Assembly (NCBI RefSeq): GCF_017874735.1
Contig: NZ_JAGGLV010000012.1
Span: forward strand, 124,001 to 188,000
Source of the DNA: Paenibacillus silagei
GTDB taxonomy: Bacteria; Bacillota; Bacilli; Paenibacillales; Paenibacillaceae
Length of the DNA stretch: 64,000 nucleotides
Direction: 5' to 3'
In this document: in pieces, positions 35,641-44,300 of the stretch
Layout: each line of letters starts with the position of its first letter
How positions within the stretch are numbered: position 1 is the first letter of the stretch
Notes under the pieces: generated by a model
What the model saw: only the letters and a program-made list of their open reading frames with translations
Told to the model about the DNA's origin: nothing
The model's database searches: none
Translations under genes and position numbers: made by a program

Positions 35641-36951
35641 TTATTTCTCTTCCGCCAGACTCTCATTCATCACCTTCGCTGCATTACGGGCTGCTTCCTC
35701 TACGGACACCTTGCCGGAGAACGCCGGCTTCAGCGCTTCATAAGCCTTATCTTCCCAGACAGCCGTTGTATTGGAATACGGACGGATTACACCATAGCTG
35801 ACCATGTCAACGAATGCCTTGATGTTGAAGGTCTTGTTCGAATCCACCCACTTGTCAGCTGCACCTTTGTACGCCGAGATGGCAACGCCCAGCTCCGCCT
35901 GGCGCTCCTGGCCGGTCTTGGAGCCTAAGTATTCCACGAACTTCCACGCTTCCTCCGGATGCTTCGTCTTGGCGTCAATCGCATTGCCCAGACCATTGTA
36001 GATGGAGGCCTGCGCAGCCTTCTTGGGCAGGACGGCCACATCGAAATTCTTCGCCATGAATTCGTTCTCTGTGAACCCGCTCAGGTTCCATGAACCGAAC
36101 AGGCCCATCGCCGCCTTGCCGTTCTTCAGCAGATCGGCACGCTCGGCATCTCCGTACACCTCAGGGGACAGTCCGTCACGTACGAAGCTTATATAGAAAT
36201 CCAAGGCTTCGATCGTCTTCGGATCGTCATAGCCTGACTTCTTGTCCGCTGTAATAATGGTGCCGCCATTCTGATAGACGAAGTTGTAATACCCCTCCTG
36301 GTTATGCATCGGCGCGAGGAAGCCGTATACCCCATCCTTCGTGAGCGCTTTCGCGGCGCTGTGAAGATCATCCCAGGTCCAGTTCTCATCCGGGTATTTC
36401 ACACCCGCCTGGTCAAACAGCGTCTTGTTGTACCACAGCCCGATGGTGTCGAAATCCTTCGGAACCGCATATTGCTTGCCCCCCAGATTATAGATCTGGT
36501 TCAGTCCTTCCGGGTAATTCTCCAGCTTGACGTCCTCGCTCTTACTGATGCGGTCTGTCAGGTCAAGCAGCATGCCGTTATTCGCATAGCGGTAGATCTC
36601 ATTGGAATGCATCCAGAAGACATCCGGCAGCGAGCCGCCGGTGGCTCCCGCTTCCAGCATCGTCCAATAATCGGACCAGCCGGTCACCTCGATATCGACC
36701 TTGATGTCCGGGTTCTTGCTCTCGAATTCATCGGCAATGGTCCGCAGCCCCTTCTCCTGATTGGAATCCCAGATCGCGTAGGTCAGCTGGACCTTCTCTC
36801 CGCTTGCCGCCTGGGTGGCCGCTGCGGCATCCGTTGCCTCTGCCGGTGGTGAAGCCGATGTATTGCTGTTGCCGTTGCCACTGCCGCAAGCGGTCAAGGT
36901 GGCCGCTGCAAGCAGGATGGACAATACGGTTGCTAAGCTTTTTTTCTTCAC
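35641..36951 (-). CDS. ABC sugar importer, primary solute-binding lipoprotein
   Basis: 436 residues from a GTG (36949-36951) with GGGGG 8 nt upstream; the frame is open further up but has no better start, and the signal peptide begins here (MKKKSLATVLSILLAAATL). Lipobox LTAC, then a low-complexity Ser/Ala/Asn spacer. Solute-binding family 1 fold: YAIWDSNQEKGLRTIADEFESKNPDIKVDIEV, GSLPDVFWMHSNEIYRYANNGML, AVPKDFDTIGLWYNKTLFDQAG, NGKAAMGLFGSWNLSGF. First gene of the operon binding protein, MalF, MalG, second binding protein, Eis-like enzyme. The adjacent YesM/YesN pair at 37553-40962 is co-oriented upstream and could control it. Confidence 0.93.
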   Translation of the reverse strand: MKKKSLATVLSILLAAATLTACGSGNGNSNTSASPPAEATDAAAATQAASGEKVQLTYAIWDSNQEKGLRTIADEFESKNPDIKVDIEVTGWSDYWTMLEAGATGGSLPDVFWMHSNEIYRYANNGMLLDLTDRISKSEDVKLENYPEGLNQIYNLGGKQYAVPKDFDTIGLWYNKTLFDQAGVKYPDENWTWDDLHSAAKALTKDGVYGFLAPMHNQEGYYNFVYQNGGTIITADKKSGYDDPKTIEALDFYISFVRDGLSPEVYGDAERADLLKNGKAAMGLFGSWNLSGFTENEFMAKNFDVAVLPKKAAQASIYNGLGNAIDAKTKHPEEAWKFVEYLGSKTGQERQAELGVAISAYKGAADKWVDSNKTFNIKAFVDMVSYGVIRPYSNTTAVWEDKAYEALKPAFSGKVSVEEAARNAAKVMNESLAEEK

Positions 36952-37028
36952 TAGAATTACCCCCAACTTCCATTTAGGATGTGCTGCATCTGCTGCACCT
37001 CCAATAGTAGGTGAACCCCGCCGCTCCC

Positions 37029-37057
37029 GGAATGGCCGTTTTTTACGGAAACATTCC
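37029..37057 (-). promoter_or_regulatory. Nested hairpin in the leader of the importer operon
   Basis: GGAATG at 37029 pairs with CATTCC ending at 37057, and inside it CCGT pairs with ACGG around a T-rich loop. It lies about 80 nt upstream of the GTG start. Structure is plain; any regulatory role is inferred. Confidence 0.4.
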
Positions 37058-37087
37058 CTTTTTTGACCAATCCCCGGAAGATGCAAA

Positions 37088-37112
37088 AAGTGCACCCGCA
37101 GCGGATGCACTT
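37088..37112. terminator. Bidirectional terminator-like hairpin
   Basis: AAGTGCACCCGC and GCGGATGCACTT form a 12-nt arm hairpin with one mismatch. T-rich tails follow on both strands (CTTTTT minus, CTTCTTTT plus). It separates the YesM/YesN transcript from the importer operon on the minus strand, beyond repeat element copy 2. Confidence 0.75.
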
Positions 37113-37150
37113 CTTTTACAGACTCTGTTCTTTTTTTGACAATTGCCGTT

Positions 37151-37556
37151 CTAGTACAGCGTCAGATTTATACTGGTGGATAGGCCACTATCCTGCCTGA
37201 ATGACTAGAGGAGTGGAGCGCCCCTTCAGGTGCCATTCCCAGATGAAGACGGGAGTTGTCCATTAAAGGCGTAATAGCTCGGCGTAACGGACTTAGGCGC
37301 GCTTATTCTAGTTTAACATTACCACTTGGGCAAGTAACGGACCTCATGGAGCTTATTCTTGAAATCTCTACTCCTAAACCTCTCGTAGAGAGACGATAAG
37401 GGATCCTCTGTCCGTTAATCCGCAAAAGGTGGCGTTTTGCTGGGAATAGGGTCTCTCAGGTCCGTTAGGAGCAAACTCATCCGGCCAGTGCAGTTCCGTT
37501 TTTCGGAACCTGCGGGATTTACCCTATTTACTGAATTAAATCTAATACTTTTCTAG
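37151..37556 (-). mobile_element. MITE-like ~406-bp element, copy 2 (inverted)
   Basis: Reverse-oriented relative of the element at 30714-31118, alignable end to end. It also begins and ends with CTAG. The end facing the importer operon keeps the inverted-repeat sequence well (CTAGTACAGCGTCAGATTTA); the end at the response-regulator gene is diverged (CTAGAAAAGTATTAGATTTA). The four ACGGAC boxes recur in the same arrangement, at 37287 and 37337 in one orientation and 37410 and 37460 in the other, spaced 50, 73 and 50 bp. A GTTCCG-TTTTT-CGGAAC hairpin lies near 37494-37510. The terminal CTA of this strand is the stop codon of the minus-strand regulator gene. Confidence 0.8.
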
Positions 37557-39139
37557 CCCCGGTATTCCTCGGGACTCATCCCGCTCAGCTTCTTGAACAG
37601 CTTGCTGAAATACGCGGTGTTCGGATAACCCACACGCTCAGCAACCTCATAGACCTTGATGTTCCTGTCCCTGAGCAGGCTCTTGGCCTTCTCCATGCGC
37701 AGCCGGGTCAGGAAGCTGACGAAGTTCTCGCCGGTCTCCTGCTTGAATACCCTGCTGAGATAGGAGGCGTTCACGTTGATCCGGTCCGCTACGGATTGCA
37801 GGGAGATATCCTCCGCATACAGCTGCATGATGAGTTCACTCGCTTGCTCTGCATAGCTCCGGGAGGATTCGCCTTCCGACATCTGCGCCCTGCACTGCTC
37901 CAGATAACCGGCGACGGTCTGGTGCAGCCCCTCCAGACTCTCTTCATGGAGAATGCTCTCGTACACCGTAAGCCCGGCTTCATTCGGCTCGGGAAGCGCC
38001 GGGAAGCAGGACAGAATCGCGCCAAGCATCCGTATGTAGGTCGAACGCGCCGCCTGCTTCGTGCAGCCCTCCAGCAGCATAGTATCCTTCAGGCTGTTCA
38101 GGAAGGCAAGCGCTCCTTCGCTTCCGCTCTCGGTATCCTGCCTAAACTTCCGCATGCAAGGCTTGTCGATGAACAGCCGCTCCCCCCTTCTCTGACGGCT
38201 CCTGGCCTTATCATAGAAGGACAGGCCGCTCCCGCTGGCGAAGAACAGCTCGTCAAGCGCCATGTCCGCCTCCTGATAGGCCTGCTTCAGGCCGCCAAAG
38301 CCGGGAGCCGGACCGCTGACGCCGATGGACAGCGTCAGCTTCAGGAAATCCTTCATAGCCGCCTGAATCTTGGCGGCCGCGCGTTCAATCTCCGCGCGGA
38401 CAATCCGCCCCTCCGGCCCGAGGTCCAGCAGCAGCACATATTCCGCAGAGTTCATCACAATGATCTCCTTCGCCCGCTTGCGCGGAAGAATCTCTTCAAG
38501 AATATTGGTGACTGAATAACGCAGCAGCTTCTCATCCTGCTCCACATACTTGCGTCTATGCTGTTCAAAATGGTTAATTCGCAGCTTCAGGAGCACCATC
38601 GGCTCATCCGCCAGGCGGATGCGCAGAGATTCGCGGTTAACCCGCACATCCCCGGCGGCCTTGAAGCCGCTGATCAGCTCCTTAAAGAGCGTCTCCTTCA
38701 AATACCCGATGCTCTCCTTGTAGGAGCCGGGTGGCATTCCGGAGGAGCTGCCTGCGGAGAGGCGGACCGCCCGCTTCTTAACCGTCTCCAGCACATGCAC
38801 CAGCTCGTGCGGCTTCATATCGCTCTTGATCAGATAGTCCGCCGCCCCGAGCCTGAGCGCCTCCTGGGCGTACTGGAATTCCTCCAGACAGCTAAGGATG
38901 ACGAATTGCCCGCCGATGTCCAGCCGCCGGGCCTCCCGGATCAGCTCCAGACCGTCCATCACCGGCATTTTGATATCCGTAATAATCAGATCCGGCCGGT
39001 GCGTCCCGGCCAGTTCCAGCGCTTCGCGCCCGTTTGCGGCCTCCCCCAGAATCGTAAATCCCTCATCTTCCCATTGAATAATCGATTTCAGGCCGATACG
39101 CATTAACAGCTCGTCATCCACGATAAGCACACCCAGCAT
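37553..39139 (-). CDS. YesN-family response regulator
   Basis: 528 residues from the ATG at 39139 (GGGGG about 10 nt upstream), 2 nt after the kinase stop. Receiver with Asp55 (IITDIKMPVMDG) and YLIKSD at the end of strand 5, where the usual Pro after Lys is replaced by Ser. A middle region (~140-410) is followed by the AraC HTH (ISLQSVADRINVNASYLSRVFKQETG to SGMSPEEYRG). The stop TAG is contributed by the CTAG end of repeat element copy 2. Likely targets: the importer operon downstream and/or the large SLH enzyme gene divergent from the kinase. Confidence 0.94.
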   Translation of the reverse strand: MLGVLIVDDELLMRIGLKSIIQWEDEGFTILGEAANGREALELAGTHRPDLIITDIKMPVMDGLELIREARRLDIGGQFVILSCLEEFQYAQEALRLGAADYLIKSDMKPHELVHVLETVKKRAVRLSAGSSSGMPPGSYKESIGYLKETLFKELISGFKAAGDVRVNRESLRIRLADEPMVLLKLRINHFEQHRRKYVEQDEKLLRYSVTNILEEILPRKRAKEIIVMNSAEYVLLLDLGPEGRIVRAEIERAAAKIQAAMKDFLKLTLSIGVSGPAPGFGGLKQAYQEADMALDELFFASGSGLSFYDKARSRQRRGERLFIDKPCMRKFRQDTESGSEGALAFLNSLKDTMLLEGCTKQAARSTYIRMLGAILSCFPALPEPNEAGLTVYESILHEESLEGLHQTVAGYLEQCRAQMSEGESSRSYAEQASELIMQLYAEDISLQSVADRINVNASYLSRVFKQETGENFVSFLTRLRMEKAKSLLRDRNIKVYEVAERVGYPNTAYFSKLFKKLSGMSPEEYRG

Positions 39140-39141
39140 AC

Positions 39142-40962
39142 TCAATAGGCCCCCTTCTTGTCCCGAATGGGAATTGTGATTACGAATACTGCACCTTGCC
39201 CCGGACTGCTCTCGAACGATACCCCGTACGGCTCGCCGTATAACCGGCGTACCCGCTGATGCACATTGATAACGCCGATGCCGCCGCTGTCCTCTGCACC
39301 GCACAGCCTGCTGCGCAGCTTCGCTGCCGCCTCAGCGCTCATGCCCGCACCGTTGTCTCTGACCGTAATGGTGAGTTCAGCATTACCGGCCCGCCGGACC
39401 TCGATAGACAGCAGCCCGTCCTCCTGGTCGGCAATTCCGTGGAAGATCGCATTCTCGACCAGCGGCTGGATGCTCAGCTTCGGAATCTCCTGCTCCGCAA
39501 GCGTCTCCTCTACTTCCGAATGGAACTCGATCCGGTTGAAATACCGCACCTTCTGAATGATTATATAATGGCCGATGTGCTCCAGCTCCTCACGGATCGG
39601 CACCAGCCGGTTGTCCGTCTTGGCAGTATAACGGAGCATGGAGATCAGCGCTCCGGTCATCTCAACAATTTTCTCCGACTGCTGCATGGTGGCGATCCAT
39701 TTGACTGAATTCAGCGTATTGTACAGGAAATGCGGACTGATCTGGGCCTGCAACGCGCGAATTTCAGCCTCGACCTTCTGCTCCTGCTCCACGTAGATCC
39801 GCTCCACCAGCTGCTTGAGTTCAGCGGACATCTGCTCGAACCGGCTGGCCATGACACCGATCTCATCATTCGAGCGGACCGCCGGGAGATTATCGAATTT
39901 CCCTTGCTCCACCAGCGTCATATTGCGGATCAGCTGCTTGATCGGCCGGGTGATCAGATTCGACATGTACACCGAGCTGGCCAGGGCGAACAGGATAAGC
40001 ACGACAGCAATCGTCCACAGATTCCGCTTCAGGATATCGCCTTCCACCGCGAGCTCTTCCACGGGCATATACATATAAGTCTTCCAGTTATGTTCCTCAA
40101 ATGGCGACTGGATCAGAATATAGTCCTTGCCGGATACACGGACAATCTGCCTGCCTGAACCTGCGGCAAGTTCTTCCTCACGGACCGGGAAAAGTGTCCT
40201 GAACGGCTTGCCGATCAGGTTATAATTGTTGTTGAATATAATTATGCCGCTGTCATCGGTAACGGTGAAGGCCGAACGGTTGCCTGCCTCCATCCGCTTG
40301 TTCAGCCGGTTGATGAAATCTATGTCTACACTTACCGCCATTACGCCGATCAGCTTGCCGTTCTCCATATCGAAGATTTTGCGCAGATTATAGATCGTCC
40401 AATTGCTGTCCGCCTTGGTCTGCAGGTCCAGCCGGGTCGGCAAATCGCGCGTAATATCGTCAGAACGCAGGAATTCGGTGAACCAGTCCTCCTTGCGGGG
40501 GTTGTAGGTATAATCGACAGGTTTGTTCGGGGCCACATAGAGGTCGCTGCCATTCACCAGATTGTAGACATAGATAGAGATGGCGCGGTCCTTCATAGTG
40601 ATGTAATTCATCAGCAATTGCGTGGCCTGCAGTTCGTTCGTCACGGAGCTGTCGTGTAGATAGTTCTGTACCGGGTAGTTCTCCTGCGAGACCGCTGAGA
40701 TGTAGCTGTTAATCCCATAACTGGCGATGAGCGAAATCTGCTTCGTGTCCTCCAGGAATTCCTCGATGCGGATATTCGACTGTCTCGTCACATCGGCCAG
40801 CAGGTCCGTATATTTACGTTCAAGCATCTGCTGGGAGGAGATATAGGAGTTAGCGAACAGAATCACAACCGGAATCAGAATGGCCAGCAGGAAGAAGAAC
40901 AGCATCTTGTTCTTCACGCTCACAAAACGGCGGTTGGGCTTCAAGGTGAAGGGAGCTTTCAA
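39142..40962 (-). CDS. YesM-family sensor histidine kinase
   Basis: 606 residues from a TTG (40960-40962) with GGAGG 7 nt upstream; the frame stays open far upstream, but that stretch is Arg/Cys-rich and lacks a start signal. First membrane segment NKMLFFFLLAILIPVVILFANSY, dCache-like sensing domain to ~305, second segment (LWTIAVVLILFALASSVYMSN), HAMP (NLPAVRSNDEIGVMASRFEQM), His411 in LQAQISPHFLYNTLNSVKW, HATPase (VENAIFHGI, DNGAGM, GGIGVINVHQRV). Followed after 2 nt by its regulator. Ligand unknown; probably an extracellular oligosaccharide. Confidence 0.93.
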   Translation of the reverse strand: MKAPFTLKPNRRFVSVKNKMLFFFLLAILIPVVILFANSYISSQQMLERKYTDLLADVTRQSNIRIEEFLEDTKQISLIASYGINSYISAVSQENYPVQNYLHDSSVTNELQATQLLMNYITMKDRAISIYVYNLVNGSDLYVAPNKPVDYTYNPRKEDWFTEFLRSDDITRDLPTRLDLQTKADSNWTIYNLRKIFDMENGKLIGVMAVSVDIDFINRLNKRMEAGNRSAFTVTDDSGIIIFNNNYNLIGKPFRTLFPVREEELAAGSGRQIVRVSGKDYILIQSPFEEHNWKTYMYMPVEELAVEGDILKRNLWTIAVVLILFALASSVYMSNLITRPIKQLIRNMTLVEQGKFDNLPAVRSNDEIGVMASRFEQMSAELKQLVERIYVEQEQKVEAEIRALQAQISPHFLYNTLNSVKWIATMQQSEKIVEMTGALISMLRYTAKTDNRLVPIREELEHIGHYIIIQKVRYFNRIEFHSEVEETLAEQEIPKLSIQPLVENAIFHGIADQEDGLLSIEVRRAGNAELTITVRDNGAGMSAEAAAKLRSRLCGAEDSGGIGVINVHQRVRRLYGEPYGVSFESSPGQGAVFVITIPIRDKKGAY

Positions 40963-41396
40963 GTCATAACCTCCGGCGGCAGAGTTGGTGGAATACCTTT
41001 GTAGAATACCTTTAATGATAGACTCCCGGCTGCTTTCCCGCCACCCTGCCCGGCATGTCTTTTTTTTACTCTTTTCGTTCCCTTTTTTACATGTAGGGGG
41101 ATTACGGGGAAAGGGCTGGCAGGATTCTACGGCTCCCGCCTCAGCTTCCCTGTCTGCCCGCTCCAGGCAGTAACCCAGAGACGTAAAGAAAGGAACAAAA
41201 ACAGTAAAAAAGCTTGATTTTATAGTAAGGGTCATTCACTTAACATTCTCGGTGAAGCGAACAGCCATGACAGGGAGGTTGCGGTGCCTATGCGGAGATA
41301 GCGGAGATAAGTGTTAGTGAATAGAGAAGTGTTTCAAGTGCGCAGACCGTTCTATTAGGACAGGTATCCCCAAAAAACAAAAGAGGTGAGTATCTA
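40963..41396. other. Divergent 434-bp intergenic region
   Basis: This region separates the kinase (-) from the large SLH enzyme gene (+). It must hold both promoters. I could not place a convincing -35/-10 pair. It is rich in A/T tracts near 41050-41100 and 41190-41225. AGAGGTGAG (41382-41389) is the ribosome binding site of the plus-strand gene, 8 nt before its TTG start. Confidence 0.5.
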
Positions 41397-44300
41397 TTGA
41401 GGCTATATCTTAAGCGTTCACTGATATCTATACTGGCAATTCTGACTCTCCTGCCCTCCAGTTTGGCAAGCGCTTCCACATCTCCGGCCGCAGACCCGGT
41501 TCCTGTGGAAGATTCTGTATGGGTGACTGATTCGGAGTTAGTGACCAATCCGGTTACGGCACCTGATTCCGATGAAACCCCTGCTTCCCCGGCGGAGCCG
41601 GATGCTGCTGCGGTGGCGGATGCTGCTGCACTGCCGGAGGCTGCTCCTGTTCAGGAGACTGCGCCGGATCAGCTCCAGTTGAAGACCGCTGTTGAGGCGG
41701 CCCCGCTGTTCCAGTGGAGCTTCCGCTCCGGGCAGGTGCTTGACCGCACCTCGGTGGTAAACAGCGTCTACCCCGATGCGGCCGCTGAACGCGCCGAGCT
41801 TAAGGGAGTAGCTGCCATTGTCTATGACGACCAGCGCGGAGACGTCCTCTCTTTACCCGGCGGCGGGAACGGTACTGCCTGGCTGAAGCTGCCCGATCAG
41901 CTCTACAGCAGGATCAAGGATGAACTGTCCATCTCCTTTTGGGCCAACATCGACTCTTCGGCTAACGCCTATAACCGTCTGCTGTCCTCCACAATTGCCG
42001 AGAAGGGGCTGAGCAATGCCGGGGTAAGCGGCTGGCAGGACTCCGAGTTCATTATCATCGCCGGAGACGGCACGTTCAGCAACCGGATCTATACCGGCAC
42101 GAATCCAAGTCAGATTGCCAGCTACAAAGGCGATATCGTCTGGAACCGTAACCCGGCCAAGGGCAAGTGGCAGCAGGTGACCGTCACTATGACCAGCAGC
42201 GGGGCCTATGAGGTATACCTGGACGGTGTTCCTGTTGGCATCAAAGGTCTGGATCAGAGCAAAAGCTCATCAGGAGCGACCATGCCCTCCGTTCTGGAGC
42301 ATTTTTTCTCGCGTGATTATCTGAACGCCCTGAAATTCAATGATTTCGGCAGATCGCTCTATACCTCGGATGGAGATATCAAGGGGAAATTCGACGATCT
42401 GCGGATCTACAATGTCCAGTTAAATGCCAATCAGGTCAGCGCACTCTATGCAGAGACGAAGCATGAAGAGAACACTTCAGCCAAGCCGGCCAAAATCTCG
42501 GTTGATCTGGCAGACCGCTCGCTCGGACCTGTATTCCATGGCTCTTCCGGCGCACTGTATGCGATCAGCGAGCCGAATGTGCCGGATATCAATACACTCA
42601 TTCCGATCAAGCCCTCGCATATCTCCCAGAAGCCGCCGAACGGCATCCAGCACCCGACCGGTGACGCGCTCAGGGTGTCGGACTATTTCTTCGAGGCTGG
42701 CGGAGAAGCTGTCAATATCGTTATGCAGGATTATTATCAGCATTGGTACTATCCGTCCAGAACGGCTAACGAATATATTCAGGAAGCCGTCATTCCGATT
42801 ACAACGGCAGTCAAAGCGTATAAAGAGCAATGGGCGGCGGCGAATCCGGGGCGGGATGCGGATGCCAGATTCATCTATATCCCGTTCAATGAGCCTGAGC
42901 AGAACAATACCCGTTATCCCCAGCTGCTGGCGGATAACCAGACAGGCAAGAATTCGAGAGCCGTATTCAACAGCGACTGGCTGGCGGTAACGAAGAAAAT
43001 CAAGGAGATTGACCCCGGTGCAGTCATTTCCGGAGTGAATCTAACCCAGTACGGAGCCAAGGTATTCGAGGATTTCATTCCCTACTGCGTAGAGAATGAC
43101 TGTCTGCCGGACATTATCAGCTGGCATATGCTGTGGGACAAAGCCTTCAACCAGGCTCCCTTGAACGTAGCCACCTTCCGGACGGTGGAAGCGGGGTCCG
43201 TGCAGCGCTATAAAGAGCTGTACCCGGACCGGACGGTTCCCTTCCCGATCAAAGTGGACATTAACGAGTATGCCGCTACCTCGGAGATTGCCGTAGGCGG
43301 CTCGCTGATTCATTACATCGCACGTTATGATGAGCTGAAAATGAACAGCATGCTGCCGTATTGGAACACGGCCAACTCCTACGGGTCCCTGCTCGCCGGG
43401 CAGAACGAGCCTAACGGGGCATGGTGGCTCTACAAGTGGTATGCCGATATGATGGGCGGCGACATGGCCAAGATTGAGGTCATCAACGCCAGACATGAGA
43501 ATGATGCCTTCGGCCCCGGCTTGTACGGGCTAAGCTCCATTCAGGACAACAAAAAGCAGGTCAGTATCGCGTTCGGAGGCACACAAGGAGACGGCCAGAT
43601 CGTGTTCAATAACGTGACCGGCAATGGGAACAGCCCCTCCTTCCTCACAGAAGCAGAAGCGGTGCATATCACCGTATGGCATGCTGGATATACGGGCTTG
43701 ACCGGATTTCTCGTAGAGCCTACCCAGATCCTGGACCGTGATTATCCCGTCAAGAACGGCTCGGTCACACTGGATGTCAACCTGAACGATTACACCTCGG
43801 CGTATTATGCAGTCATTACTCCGGCTGTAGATCATGCCCCGAAGGAGACTTTCTATAAGCGCTTCGAGGCTGAGAATGCGCAGGTGCGGACCAATGTGAC
43901 CCTGACGGATCACTATCCGCGCAAGAGTACCGGACGCTCCGCCTCGAACGGCCAGTACGTTCAAGGCATCAAGGCTGCGGACAGCCTGGTGAAGTGGACC
44001 GATGTTACGGTTCCGTCAGACGGGAGCTACCGTCTGGATCTGATTGGCGGCAGCGGCGCAACCTCCCCCCTGCGCAATCAGTCCAATACCGGAGATGCGA
44101 ATCAGCGCATCAATTCCGAATGGTTCATCAAGATTGACGATCAGCCGGCAACGAAGGTGGTTCTGCGTGCGGATTACAACATGCAGCTGCTGGGAGGCAA
44201 TACGATCTTTGCCAATCTGACGCAAGGAACGCATTCCATCGGCATCAGCAAATACAACCCGGATACGGGAGAAGCAGGCCAGGGCGAATCCACCCTTGAC

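Noticed and set aside
41463..41479. AAGCGCTT core inside the start of the 1,749-aa gene as a cre site
   Set aside because: Three mismatches to the consensus at fixed or W positions, and it encodes part of the signal peptide; too weak to list as a feature.
41397..41548. Minus-strand 86-codon frame at 41288-41548 as a small gene
   Set aside because: It overlaps the signal peptide of the large SLH protein, has no ribosome binding site, and resembles nothing known to me.
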